Shown: positions 1 through 11,120, counted from the first letter of the stretch. The stretch is DNA of 64,000 nucleotides from Siphonodentalium dalli (GCA_032622095.1 CP136062.1:143486351-143550350), one strand, 5' to 3'. Numbers and translations: made by a program. The notes: generated by a model not told the origin, from the letters alone.

Positions 1-10
1 CGCGAGGATA

Positions 11-283
11 TGTTGCTAAATCGCATAACCATAGCAGCCACGGGGCTATACTTGTGGATTCGTCTTTAGCAACCACTAGTCCATTTAGAAATCACAAACC
101 GGTTCTCATACGCCTGTTCAGCTATTCAAAAAATGGGCGTAAGTTGTGAGTGAGGTCAAAATAATGAAAAAAAGGTAATTTTCGTTGCTAAATCGCCTGC
201 GTAGGCATGGCCATGACAGCCACAAGGCTATCCTTGTGGATTCTTCTTGTGCCACCAATAATCCATCTAGAAATCACAAACCA
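11..283. repeat. Diverged direct repeat, two copies about 173 bp apart
   Basis: Positions 11-110 and 184-283 share the start GTTGCTAAATCGC, a middle reading GGCTAT.CTTGTGGATTC and the end AGAAATCACAAACC. The two copies differ by substitutions and small indels. No coding capacity or known element was recognised; it looks like an old local duplication or two copies of a short dispersed repeat. Confidence 0.6.
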
Positions 284-2188
284 AGCAACATAATATACTA
301 TCGATATCAGAACGCCCTCTCCCCACCATCTTCAATAAGCTCCAATATTAATTTCGGAAATGTGATCAATATTACTGTTCAATATCAGCAACAGATATGT
401 ATCTTATACAATTATATAAAAAACAATATTTTATGATTTGTAAATATTTATTATAAATAAATATTTTTTTCATTTAGATAACTTTTCATGACGCCATTTT
501 GGCTTTTGCGGACCAGAAGCCAGACAAGGCTGCACATGTTGTCTCAAGAAAAATGATATCGCATATTACTATAAAAAGGGATATACATTATTATCTCGTA
601 CCGTATTGTATATTCTATCTACTCGTCGATATTAGGCGGAATAAAGGTCCGACGGTGGCATGCTTAAATGCTCAGATGTTATATATTTTAGAAATAAAGG
701 TTACCAAATTATGAAATTTCCTCAAGAATATACTAATAGTATAGCATAATGACAGAATTAAGGCGATACTATCCACAATACACGCGTTGTGTGAGCCGAA
801 CGTCTGTTTATATATACAGCACGTGTGGGATAATCGAAACACTCAACGCCGTGGCGATTGCTTTCTGACAGAGTGATTCATTGTAACCCATTCATCATCG
901 AAATCTTGAGAGTGGCGAGGATTAGCGAGCGCGGTCTATTGTTCAGTTGGATGAATGCTGAGGTAATACAAATAAAAGCAGACGACAGATAAATAAATGT
1001 GCAGAAGGAGCCCTAATTATTGAGAGAAATATTTATATAATAAGTTCAACACGCGTTTGTTAAATATAACATATGGTCATTATACATGACATAAATATGT
1101 TCGTTTGGTGAACTAATTACTTGAACATTTCATATTGATAACTTATGACCAATGATGCTTTAGTATAGAAAGGTTTAAACCGTATGTATACCGGAGACTA
1201 CTCGCACCCAAACGGCATACTTGATTAGTCAAGCATTCGCGTTACTACCATGCGTTATATGCGTTAACATGTTCATTAGTATACACGATCTTCTAGTCAT
1301 TCAGCCCATGTACCTCACCGTACCAAATATGCAGGCAAATTGTGCCACGTGTCACTAGTAAGGGTGACTATGGACAAAGGTTGTCATTAGCATAGATGCC
1401 GAGGGTTTTATCATTGTTACACCCCTGAAATTTGTTATAGCCCTGTTGGTAGAGATATTCATTTTCAGAACACATGAGTGGGATCCATGATGGAGTTCGA
1501 TCTTCCCACCAGAAACATTTGATAATATTATGCCCGAGGTAGCAAATGGGATATCTAAGTAAATGTATTGCATACTCAATAGTTGCAACAAAGCACGCTT
1601 AAATTGGGGTTCTACCACTTTAATTTAACACGAATTGCAGCACCTATATAGATCAGTGGCCCAGTGTCCCCAATTATTGTTGTTAAAACCTAACACCATC
1701 TTAAGAGTTAGAAGTGTCAATTTAATTCTAAATACAGTGAAACAAAATCACTAGAATGTTGGGAATGCATTTAGTCTTATAGTAATTACGATTGGTCTTA
1801 GTCATAGTCACTAAACCTGGTCATATAGTCACAGTGACTAAGTTACACGAATAATAATTCCATTTTAAATTAACTTAGTTTTTAGAAAATTAAATGTTCT
1901 GTTCAAAACATGTCACCTACTTGTGATCCATGGATTGCCACCCATTAATTCCAAAGCATACAAATAACCACACACGATATCCAGTTTAAATATACATGCG
2001 AATGTCTCAAACCAAGTGTATCATATTTCTAACTGACATATATTTCTATGATGTTGGAACAGTTGATCACCTCAGTGTCATTTTCCAGATTTGTATCTCA
2101 CTTCATCAAAATGTTTATGTTTCTGCTCAACAATACTCATGTAGGTTACCGCACTATGACCATTATTTCACTTATTTATTAATTGTAG
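284..2188. other. No recognisable feature (intergenic or intron)
   Basis: AT-rich sequence without a convincing open frame, repeat array or structural RNA. Short open frames on both strands show no domain signature and no splice-site support. It lies 5' of the first supported exon, so it may be intron or upstream flank of the host gene. Confidence 0.4.
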
Positions 2189-2323
2189 CTCATGTTTGTC
2201 ATTGCACCATGTGGACCCGCCGCGGAGACTACTGCTTCCATTTTAGTGGGCAAGGTTACACATGGACCGGAGCACGAACGAAATGTCAAGCACAGCATGG
2301 AGAAGTTTATCAATTTATAGAAG
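2189..2323 (+). CDS. C-type lectin-like domain exon (partial domain)
   Basis: A 135-nt exon candidate bounded by an acceptor (TTGTAG, ending 2188) and a donor (GTGAGC, from 2324). It has split phase 1 at both ends, the class typical of shuffled extracellular modules. The translation carries the N-terminal half of a C-type lectin fold: a Cys pair, then W, then GDYCFHFSG, then YTWTGARTKCQAQHGEVY. This matches the usual pattern of Cys, Tyr/Phe, Trp, Ala and Cys that builds strand 1 and helix 1. The C-terminal half, with the sugar or calcium loop and final Cys residues, is not found with confidence downstream. It may belong to the large modular gene whose next exon at 28920 enters in the same phase, or be the remnant of a separate lectin gene. 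Domain call fairly sure; gene membership inferred. Confidence 0.6.
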
Positions 2324-2462
2324 GTGAGCACCAACCTCTAAGCAACAAACTTACTGGATAGTGCACCACTTGGGTATATAAGCCACATAACATGATAGCA
2401 GACGTACTGTGACTGTCTTGATACTTCACGCTGTACATTTCCATAAAAAATCACAAATCCAG

Positions 2463-2508
2463 ATAACCAAATCAGACCGGAATTTAGTTTGGTCAGATAA
2501 TTCAAGAG
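2463..2508 (+). CDS. Possible second C-type lectin exon fragment
   Basis: A short stretch after a CAG acceptor and before a GTAGGT donor reads DRNLVWSDNSR, which resembles the W-x-D-x-S strand of C-type lectin domains and lies only 140 bp after the lectin exon. As written it enters in phase 0 while the preceding exon ends in phase 1, so the two do not splice in frame. It may be a decayed exon, a wrongly placed boundary or chance. The motif is seen; the exon status is weak inference. Confidence 0.22.
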
Positions 2509-2740
2509 GTAGGTATTGCAAATTGAGAGTGTCATTGAGTGTTTTATTTTCTCTTTGCCTTAGCGACTTAAAAGATCTTGTCACATTTTAAAATTGTAAT
2601 ACGACATAATAATAATCATTTCTGAGACAACGAATAGCTTACCCAAATTATGGTGATTTCCTGAATGGAATAAAACACGCACAGAAAAAAACTAGAAATT
2701 TTAAACTTCCAAGATGTAAGTTTGATACTTCCATGAATAT
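2509..2740. other. No recognisable feature
   Basis: AT-rich sequence following the lectin-like exons; no open frame or repeat structure of note. Confidence 0.35.
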
Positions 2741-3190
2741 TCCTATTCCGCAATCCAAACCCCACTCGCAATCTTAACCGTTTCCATAACTCATACCCTA
2801 ACCATAACCATACCTATTTGCAAGACATACCATATCCTTAGCCCAAATATTTTGTTTTCTAAAACGCTACCCATAACCATTGCTCTAGCAATTCTTTATT
2901 CTCATGACCTATAATACATAGGTATCGAGATAACATTTGTACACTATAACATAACAATAACCACATCCATAATTCTAACTCTGTCTATAACCAACCCTTA
3001 CCCATTACACTAGCCCTGACTATAACCAATAATCTTAATCACGGTTATAACACTAACCCTGACCCAAGCACTAACACTATGTATAACTGTATAAGCCTAT
3101 TCACAACAATGACATAATCCATAACACTAACCATAAAACAAACCCGAACCCCAAATCTTTCTCTAACCCTAGCCATATTCCTAAACCATA
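2741..3190. repeat. Degenerate CATAACC / CTAACC low-complexity tract
   Basis: About 450 bp in which CCATAACC, CTAACC and ACACTAACC recur irregularly on the plus strand. It is a decayed simple-sequence array. It is related in composition to telomere-like CCCTAA motifs but too irregular, and with too few exact repeats, to be called an interstitial telomere. Confidence 0.6.
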
Positions 3191-3588
3191 TCATGCACTA
3201 GATGGTGTATATTTGCTCAATTTTAGACTTCGACTAGAAAACATGCGAGGTTAACATGGTCTATATAATAACACGATTCGAGTCAAATTACCCCTGTGTA
3301 CCAACGTTCAGCCGCTAGGCTTCAACCGCTTAATCGCCAATGCGGATTAATCAATTAAACTAATTTCCAGTGCCCATTTGCTATCTAATCCAATGGCGAT
3401 GAGTTGAAGGAATTTTGTGCATCTTCCATAACATTGATAAGAATGAAAGGGTAGTAATTTCAAAAAATGATATGATCGTGAATGAGTATTGATATACCCC
3501 ACTAAACGTTGACAAACACCAGTAATGATGTGTAGATAATTTACATATCTCTCCTATATATTTTGATACAATCTATCTAATTTACATA
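3191..3588. other. Flank of the Helitron array; 41-bp tandem duplication at its edge
   Basis: No gene seen. At 3541-3580 and 3582-3621 a segment containing the first Helitron's 5' end (CATATCTCTC, then ATATATTTTGATACAATC) occurs twice. The outer copy is therefore a stub of a further Helitron or a local duplication of the terminus. Confidence 0.45.
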
Positions 3589-4114
3589 TCTCTCTGATAT
3601 ATTTTGATACAATCTATCTGTTTGTCTATTTGTCAATTATACAAATCTACGATTCTCCACCGATCGAGGCCAAACTTCCTATCTAGGGGTAAAATCCCAC
3701 GGACACGGTCGTTGTCGTATTGGCGACCCCGTGCGACGCCCGTGCAGCGCATGCGCAGACGAGATCTCGGAAACAGGTGGAGCTATCGACTTGAAATTTG
3801 CTATGTGAATGTATCTTGCCCCGGAAACGAATTTTATTGGGTCGCCGAGCCCGTGCGACGCCAGCTTCGCGCATGCGCAGACGAGATCTCGGAAACGGGT
3901 GGAGCTATCGACTTGAAATTTGGTATGTGAATGTATCTTGCCCCGGATACGAATTTTATCGGGTCGCCGAGCCCGTGCGACGCCAGCTTCGCGCATGCGC
4001 AGACGAGATCTCGGAAACGGGTGGAGCTATCGACTTGAAATTTGTTTTTTTAATAGCTATCGACTTGAAATTTGGTTTTTCAATAGCCCGGACAACGTCG
4101 GGCTCATCGGCTAG
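3589..4114 (+). mobile_element. Non-autonomous Helitron, family A copy 1
   Basis: The copy starts with TC after an A and ends with the inverted repeat AGCCCG...CGGGCT, a six-base gap and CTAG. It is followed directly by the TC of the next copy. TC start, 3' hairpin and CTRR end are the hallmarks of Helitron rolling-circle transposons. Inside is a (TCTG)n stretch and three units of a 122-bp satellite. No Rep/helicase coding is present, so mobility would depend on an autonomous partner. The head of this copy is more diverged than in its neighbours. Confidence 0.75.
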
Positions 4115-4678
4115 TCTCATATATATTTTGAAGACCTCTGTCTGTCTGTCTGTCTGTTTGTCTGTTTGTCTGTCATTTATACAAATCTACGATTCTCGAC
4201 CGATCGGGACGAAACTTGGTACGTGTGTGTAGTTTGACCAGGCGGTGGACGATGGCGTATTGGCGAGCCCGTGCGGCGCCCGCTTCGCGCATGCGCAGAC
4301 GAGATCTCGGAAACGGGTGGAGCTATCGACTTGAAATTTGCTATGTGAATGTATCTTGCCCCGGATACGAATTTTATCGGGTCGCCGAGCCCGTGCGACG
4401 CCAGCTTCGCGCATGCGCAGACGAGATCTCGGAAACGGGTGGAGCTATCGACTTGAAATTTGGTATGTGAATGTATCTTGCCCCGGATACGAATTTTATC
4501 GGGTCGCCGAGACCGTGCGACGCCAGCTTCGCGCATGCGCAGACCAGATCTCGGAAACGGGTAGAGCTATCGACATGAAATTTGGTTTCAATATCCCGGA
4601 CAACGTCGGGCTGGGTAGAGCTATCGACTTGAAATTTGGCTTTTGAATAGCCCGGACAACGTCGGGCTCATCGGCTAG
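4115..4678 (+). mobile_element. Non-autonomous Helitron, family A copy 2
   Basis: Begins TCTCATATATATTTTGAAG immediately after the CTAG of copy 1 and ends at CTAG 4675-4678 after the same GC hairpin. Contains three 122-bp satellite units and a partial duplication of its own 3' end (two versions of the CCCGGACAACGTCGGG hairpin, near 4594 and 4650). Confidence 0.8.
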
Positions 4679-5753
4679 TCTCATATATATTTTGAAGACC
4701 TCTGTCTGTTTGTTTGTCTGTCTGTCTGTCATTTATACAAATCTACGATTCTCGACCGATCGGGACGAAACTTGGTACGTGTGTGTAGTTTGACCAGGCG
4801 GTCGTCGTTGTCGTATTGGCGAGCCCGTGCGACGCCCGTGCAGCGCATGCGCAGACGAGATCTCGGAAACGGGTGGAGCTATCGACTTGAAATTTGCTAT
4901 GTGAATGTATCATGCCCCGGATACGAATTTTATCGGGTCGCCGAGCCCGTAAGACGCCAGCTTGGCGCATTTGCAGACCAGATCTCGGAAACGGGTGGAG
5001 CTATCGACTTGAAATTTGATATGTGAATGTATCTTGCCCCGGATACGAATTTTATCGGGTCGCCGAGCCCGTGCGACTCCAGCTTGGCGCATTCGCAGAC
5101 CAGATCTCGGAAACGGGTGGCGCGATCGGGACGAAACTTGATACGTGTGTGTAGTTTGACCAGGCGGTCAATATCAGATCATCAGATTTGAGATCCGAGA
5201 TAAACTTTTCACGTGCCGAGGTCAAATCTGTTTTTACGCCGTTTTGCGCTAATATATTTCAGTTCGGTGCTCACAAATCGATTCGATATAGCGCAAATAA
5301 TAAATTGCCAGTCATATAATGTGCATGGTTAGAATCTGTGGCGCTTCCTCTTTCCAACGATATATCACACGCCTGTGTCCGTTTAAAGTTTCTACCTTAA
5401 TTATCGGGAAGAACGCAGGACCATGCTTCGGTCATCGAAAAACATTCCGTGAATCTATTACGCCGTCAAGAGATCGTGACGTGATCGCGTTTAACTCTTA
5501 ACCGGCCGATGTCGTGTTAACTCATCACCGGCCGAAGTATCCGCAAATCAGACCAGATCTCGGAAACGGGTGGAGCTATCGACTTGATATTGATATGTGA
5601 ATGTATCTTGACCCGGATACGAATTTTATCGGGTCGCCGAGCCCGTGCGACGCCAGCTTCGCGCATGCGCAGACCAGATCTCGGAAACGGGTGGAGCTAT
5701 CGACTTGAAATTTGGTTTTTGAATAGCCCGGACAACGTCGGGCTCATCGGCTA
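4679..5753 (+). mobile_element. Non-autonomous Helitron, family A copy 3 (long variant)
   Basis: Same 5' and 3' ends as its neighbours, but about twice as long. After three satellite units it repeats the internal head sequence (GACGAAACTTG, near 5132). It then carries about 380 bp of unrelated sequence (about 5163-5546) before resuming the satellite and the terminal hairpin. The same internal segment is found in the isolated copy at 42740-43701. The end reads CTA directly followed by the next TC, one base short of CTAG. Confidence 0.75.
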
Positions 5754-6131
5754 TCTGATATATATTTTGAAGACCTCTGTCTGTCTGTCTGTTTGTTTGT
5801 CTGTCTGTCATTAATACAAATCTACGATTCTCGACCGATCGGGACGAAACTTGGTACGTGTGTGTAGTTTGACCAGGCGGTCGACGTTGTCGTATTGGCG
5901 AGCCCGTGCGGCTTCGCGCATGCGCAGACGAGATCTCGGAAACGGGTGGAGCTATCGACTTGAAATTTGCTATGTGAATGTACCTTGCCCCGGATACGAA
6001 TTTTATCGGGTCGCCGAGCCCGTGCGACGCCAGCTTCGCGCATGCGCAGACCAGATCTCGGAAACGGGTGGAGCTATCGACTTGAAATTTGGTTTTTGAA
6101 TAGCCCGGACAACGTCGGGCTCATCGGCTAG
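5754..6131 (+). mobile_element. Non-autonomous Helitron, family A copy 4
   Basis: Starts TCTGATATATATTTTGAAG and ends with hairpin plus CTAG at 6128-6131. Only two satellite units, so this is the shortest class of the family here. Confidence 0.8.
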
Positions 6132-6516
6132 TCTCATATATATTTTGAAGACCTCTGTCTGTCTTTTTGTCTGTCATTTATACAAATCTACGATTCTCGA
6201 CCGATCGGGACGAAACTTGGTACGTGTGTGTAGTTTGACCAGGCGGTCGACGTTGTCGTATTGGCGAGTCCGTGCGGCGCCCGCTTCGCGCATGCGCAGA
6301 CGAGATCTCGGAAACGGGTGAAGCTATCGACATGAAATTTGCTATGTTAATGTATCTTGCCCCGGATACGAATTTTATCGGGTCGCCGAGCCCGTGCGAC
6401 GCCAGCTTCGCGCATGCGCAGACCAGATCTCGGATACGGGTAGAGCTATCGACTTGAAATTTGGTTTTTGAATAGCCCGGACAACGTAGCCCGGACAACA
6501 TCGGGCTCATCGGCTA
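6132..6516 (+). mobile_element. Non-autonomous Helitron, family A copy 5
   Basis: Starts TCTCATATATATTTTGAAG directly after CTAG of copy 4. The 3' hairpin region is partly duplicated (two CCCGGACAAC blocks near 6477 and 6490), and the end reads CTA before the next TC. Confidence 0.78.
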
Positions 6517-6952
6517 TCTCATATATATTTTGAAGACCTCTGTTTGTCTGTCTGTATGTCATTTATACAAATCTACGATTCTCGACCGATCGGGACGAAA
6601 CTTGGTACGTGTGTGTAGTTTGACCAGGCGGTCGTCATTGTCGTATTGGCGAGCCCGTGCGACGCCCGTTCAGCGCATGCGCAGACGAGATCTCGGAAAC
6701 GGGTGGAGCTATCGACTTGAAAGTTGCTATGTGAATGTATCTTGCCCCGTATACGAATTTTTTTTATCGGGTCACCGAGCCCGTGCGACGCCAGCTTCGC
6801 GCATGCGCAGACCAGATCTCGGAAACGGGTGGAGCTATCGACTTGAAATTTGCTATGTGAATGTATCTTACCCCGGATACGAATTTAGGTATAGCTATCG
6901 ACTTGAAATTTGATTTTTGAATAGCCCGGACAACGTCGGGCTCATTGGCTAG
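6517..6952 (+). mobile_element. Non-autonomous Helitron, family A copy 6
   Basis: Starts TCTCATATATATTTTGAAG and ends with hairpin plus CTAG at 6949-6952. Two satellite units; a run of eight T near 6759-6766 and a shortened third unit distinguish it from the others. Confidence 0.8.
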
Positions 6953-7609
6953 TCTATTATATATTTTGGGAAATCTGTATGTGTGTCTGTTCGCGATGGA
7001 CTCGAAAACGGCCGATTTCGATGAAACTTGGTATGTGGGGGTACTTTCGGCCGGGGAGTGGCATGGGTCTATTAATTTGCCCGTGCGACGTGACATTGAC
7101 CTTGAAATCGGGTCATTTCAAGGTCGAACGCCCGAGTATCGCGGGATTTCGATGAAAATTAGTGTCTAGGGATACTTTCGTATGGGAAGTGTCGTAAGCC
7201 TATTCGTTTGCCCGTGCGACGTGACCTTGAAATCGGTACAATTTTGATGGAATTTCGACGAAATTTGATACATAGGGTTACTTTTGTCCACTGAGTTTTT
7301 TGGACGGGTCGAATCGTGACCCCGACCTGACCTTGACCTTCAAAATGGACAATTCAAGGTCAAATCGCGCAATTCGCCGAAAAGCAGAGGGGGAACAGCC
7401 CGGACGAATTCAAGGTCAAATCGGGTAAAACCGGATGGATTTCGACGGGTACTTTTGTTGGGTACTTTTGTCCGGGCAGTGTTTTGGACGGGTCAAATCG
7501 TGACCCCACCTGACCTTGACCTTCAAAGTGGACAATTCAAGGTCAAATCGCGCAATTCGCCGAAAAGCAGAGGGGAAACAGCCCAGTCGAAGTCTGGTCC
7601 ACCTGCTAG
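6953..7609 (+). mobile_element. Non-autonomous Helitron, family B
   Basis: Starts TCTATTATATATTTTGGGAA right after the CTAG of family A copy 6 and ends CACCTGCTAG at 7609, preceded by a weak CCAG...CTGG hairpin. The interior differs from family A. It has blocks of GAAACTTGGTATG and CCTTGAC.TTCAAGGTC and a duplicated segment of about 185 bp (GACAATTCAAGGTCAAATCG near 7349 and 7531). No coding sequence. Confidence 0.68.
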
Positions 7610-7612
7610 TCC

Positions 7613-8225
7613 TATATATACCTCACAACCATTTTGATTCGAATCGGCGAAAAATAAAACAAATGTGAGCGGATCGTAGTAAAAGTTTCCTCGATTCCTC
7701 TTCTGTCTGTGTTTAACATGCCCATCTGAACCAAATCCAGCTGTTGTGCTTCGTCTGGGAGAAGATTAGTAAACAAGAACTTTCTCCAAAAGCTTTTGAT
7801 GAATATAATTTTCTATGTAAACAACTTCGAAGTTCCTCAACCGATTTATAAAATTCTTTCGGTATGTCTCTCAGGACGTCCCATAGATACTTCACAACAT
7901 TTGGTTCAAATCGGAGACAACAAAAAGAGACAAATTTTGCCCCCTCCCTAATACGGACAAATGTGATTGGATAAATTTTTCGCCAGATCGTCTTCTCTCT
8001 ATGTTTAACACGCACACATAAACCAAATCCGGCTGATGTGCGTCGTCTGGGAGGAGTTTTGTAAACAGGCACTTTCTCCTCAATCGATATATGAATACAA
8101 TATTCGATGGGCTATAACCTGGTAATTTCTCAACCGATTTACAAAATTCTTCCAGGAGGATCATTAGTACGTCATATAGACAGACACACGGCAGTTGAAA
8201 TCGTCGCAAAATAAAAATTGCAAAC
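7613..8225. repeat. Diverged tandem dimer, period about 290 bp
   Basis: Two head-to-tail copies share ACCTCACAAC/ACTTCACAAC, then GTTTAACA.GC and CCAAATCC.GCTG (7731 and 8023), CGTCTGGGAG and CAACCGATTTA.AAAATTCTT. The type resembles other short non-coding units of the CAACCGATTT kind but no termini were defined. Open frames on the minus strand here are by-products of the repeat. Confidence 0.6.
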
Positions 8226-8480
8226 ATTTTGACCCCATCCGAACCCCAAAATTATATGTCCGTCCTTGTTCAAGACTTTTCTTCATATCAAGTTGCTAAT
8301 GAGTAACTGCATAGAATTTATCAAATCTGGATAACTTGCATGTCATAGGCTGACACCGGATCTGAAATAAATCGAGTTTTCCTAACCATGGGCGACAACT
8401 CTGTAGAGAAAGCGCGGACATAATTGTTTTTATATATGGACCCAATAGGGCATAATTAGATGTACCAATGGTCCAAATTT
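8226..8480. other. No recognisable feature
   Basis: Non-coding sequence between the 290-bp dimer and the LINE fragment. Confidence 0.3.
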
Positions 8481-8481
8481 A

Positions 8482-9346
8482 GAGTCTCTGGTGGCAAACA
8501 TTGTACTCATCTGATAAGTATATTACATATCGATATATCAAAACAATCTACCGAGAAGAGGTATATTTTTCGAAATTGCAAACAAACGATTCTATTATAT
8601 TTTTTAAATTTCGTACTCGAAATCATCGTTTACCAATAGAAACAGGAAACTGGATAAACTTACCCGATGATGGAAAAAATTGAAAATTATGCGACATAGA
8701 CGCTCCAGGTAATGAACTACATACACTTCTTGAATGCGACGCCTTGGTGGATTTAAGGCGAAAACATATAGCAAAATATTACTACACACACCCGAGTAAC
8801 TGGAAATTAGCGCAACTATTTAACAACCCAAAAGCGAAGGTGATGCGTGGAATCTGCAAACTGATAATTCAAATAAACAAGCTGCACTATAATAAATATA
8901 ATAGAAACTCAACGAGTATGAAAATGAACCATAAATGTATACCTCTCCACCCCCACCCGTAAACAACCCGCACGCCACCTCCACCCCCCCCAATTCAACA
9001 TCCCTCTCCAGATGTATCAACTGCACTGATTCGATCAACCCAGATCGACATGTATACATGTAATACAAGCAACAAGCAATTACTGAATTAATATATCCAT
9101 ATATGTATTTAACACTACGTCGGTAATCGATTAACTTGTAGCGGTGCGTGCCCGTTTGACGTATGCGTACATTTATAACACTTTGGTATAACACTATTTA
9201 AGGTTGCCATTTCATGTTTATATATATGTTTTGTTATTATTGGGAAGGGCAGCCAGTGTATAATCATGTTGTACTTTTCTTGAAATACCGTTGTAAAATG
9301 GTGATGAGAAATAAAAGTATTTGTATTTGTATTTATTTGTATTTTA
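8482..9346 (+). mobile_element. 5'-truncated LINE: C-terminal coding fragment and 3' tail
   Basis: One reading frame, interrupted by a TGA at 8681-8683, runs from about 8482 to 8962. It matches the C-terminal end of APE-type LINE ORF2 proteins: KFRTRNHRLPIETGNW, then a remnant of the Cys/His knuckle (LCDI...HTLLECD), then LRRKHIAKYYY. After the stop come about 380 bp of 3' untranslated sequence, an AATAAA-like signal near 9311 and a short TATTTG repeat tail (about 9315-9344). A related, separately broken fragment lies at about 60258-60565. The clade was not determined. The fragment cannot be active, since endonuclease and reverse transcriptase are absent. Confidence 0.6.
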
Positions 9347-10722
9347 CACATATATTTTTCAAGATACATTTTTTTCACATAAAGGGAGATACCACTACGG
9401 ATGCTGGGAAACGTACGACGGGGGATGCGGTAACCAGCAGTTAGTATGCAAAAGAAACACAGGTATACTAAACTAAATTACAACATATATGAATGGCATT
9501 TTATTATACGCCTGCTATAAAATAGCGGAAAATTACCGACATATAGATCGTCGTATCTATCTCTTCGAAGATTCTGTGAAATCGCGTTTTGTTATTTCAC
9601 TGTATGTTCCGATATTTCACTATAGGGCTTGAAACTAAACACGAGCTGCCAAGGTCGATCGATCGAGTGATCATTGTGTGCCCACTGTCCACCATAGCCA
9701 ATCAAAATCGACGAATTTAAGACGGCACGCGATCAATCGATAATTCTCTGTTTGAGTCGCAGCGCGTCAATTTCAACTTTAGGCCTAGGCTCTTTCCTGT
9801 TTGTAAACACTGAGAGGTGCGTTGTTAATTAAGTACAGGTAATGTTTTAATTATATAAGACTTAACGTGGTCACATTGAGCCTAGATAAGCCGCATATAT
9901 ATAATATAATATAGAGTTTTTTTGTTTGAATACCTGAAACATCTCAATCGTGTCTGGAAAGAAATATAGAATTTTAACTCGTGGATTGTAGCCGCATGAG
10001 AAACTTCGATATTTCTTTCCAGACACGATTGATAATATAAATGAGAATTTGGTTATACACACAAACACCAGAAAGTAACAAAGACAACTTATTTACCCAT
10101 CATTTTGGCGGGCAATCCCCTAGTAGAATATAAACTCCCAACATCAAAGTATTCATTTGTGTAGATTGTTGTATGTTATCGAGAGGGGAGTATTTTACAT
10201 AAATTAAACATATTCTTGACATTGTCTGGCGGAGCTACTAGATGGATAAGAAGCTTGCCAAATTCATCATGTTAATTTCATGAAATGTCAACATGTCGAT
10301 TTCAACGAACAACGTCATCATGTTGCTTTCCCCATGAACTTGAATGTATCGTTTGCTTTGTTCATAAATATGTTTTCCTTTTTGATTCATGAAAATCGAA
10401 CGAGATATGTGGATTATTAGTTGCATGTATGTACATGTAGTCTTATTTCGCCCAACGGGGGAATATATTGTCGGGATATTTCACTTTCACTGTGTCAAGA
10501 GATTTCACATGGGTCTCGCGTTTTACCAATATGAGTAAATGTTGGCCCAAAATGCCATTACTTGTCTTTGCTATAATATTGAATCGTATTAAACCAGCTC
10601 CGTATCGCATCAAGTCAGCCCAATATATATCGACAGGTGTCAATGTTACAACTGTATAGCAAGAACAATCAGAAGCAACAAACAAAGATACATGCATCAA
10701 ATCGCCCATGAATGATTTGACA
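9347..10722. other. Mostly unrecognised sequence
   Basis: No gene or known element apart from the hairpin listed separately. Short open frames on both strands lack any domain signature. Confidence 0.35.
9944..10032. repeat. Inverted repeat, 24-bp arms
   Basis: The arm TCAATCGTGTCTGGAAAG... (9944-9967) is repeated in reverse complement at 10009-10032 (...CTTTCCAGACACGATTGA) with a 41-nt spacer. It looks like a short foldback repeat. Confidence 0.75.
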
Positions 10723-10805
10723 AAGAATCAGTTTCAAAATGTAACACAATTTATTATGTACTAAATAACGTATTATACTAAAGTGCTCGTAACTACTATA
10801 AATAC

Positions 10806-10841
<36 letters not shown>

Positions 10842-11004
10842 GCATTTATATATCTATTCTATCTACTATATAATTTGAGACTTCCGTATATATATATATA
10901 TATATACATGTGTGTATATATCAGAATCAGTTTCAAAATGTAACACAATTTATTATGTACTAAATAACGTATTATACTAAAGTGCTCGTAACTACTATAA
11001 ATAC

Positions 11005-11056
<52 letters not shown>

Positions 11057-11120
11057 GCATTTATATATCTATTCTATCTACTATATAATTTGAGACTTCC
11101 GTATATATATATATGTGTGT
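10723..11120. repeat. Tandem duplication of 199 bp with (AT)n microsatellites
   Basis: AGAATCAGTTTCAAAATG at 10724 recurs 199 bp later, and the following 180 bp are nearly identical: an (AT)n tract bounded by the palindromic flanks CTAATTATAT and ATATAATTAG, then TCTACTATATAATTTGAG. The AT tract is longer in the second copy. The duplicated part includes the 5' end of a family C Helitron (10862 and 11077). Confidence 0.85.

Larger units (their letters stand above)
3761..6860. repeat. 122-bp satellite units inside family A Helitrons
   Basis: The marker GAGATCTCGGAAAC (or CAGATCTCGG) recurs exactly every 122 bp within each copy: 3761/3883/4005, 4301/4423/4545, 4857/4979/5101 and so on. Each unit contains GCGCATGCGCAGAC, GGAGCTATCGACTTGAAATT and CCGGATACGAATTTTATCGG. 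Unit number varies from two to three per Helitron. Because 122 is not a multiple of three, neighbouring units show the same peptide strings in different frames; these are not genes. Confidence 0.9.

Noticed and set aside
2741-3190. Interstitial telomere
   Set aside because: CCCTAA occurs only sporadically; the tract is an irregular CATAACC/CTAACC mixture.
3761-6860. CRISPR-like regular repeats
   Set aside because: Units are contiguous 122-bp tandem copies without unique spacers and lie between Helitron ends in a eukaryotic genome.
3604-6910. Many overlapping open frames of 60-144 codons on both strands with repeated peptides
   Set aside because: They are the 122-bp Helitron satellite read in different frames; the unit length is not a multiple of three and no frame persists across copies.
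7713-8227. Minus-strand protein-coding gene
   Set aside because: The two frames mirror the 290-bp tandem dimer and show the same peptide in both copies only because of the repeat.
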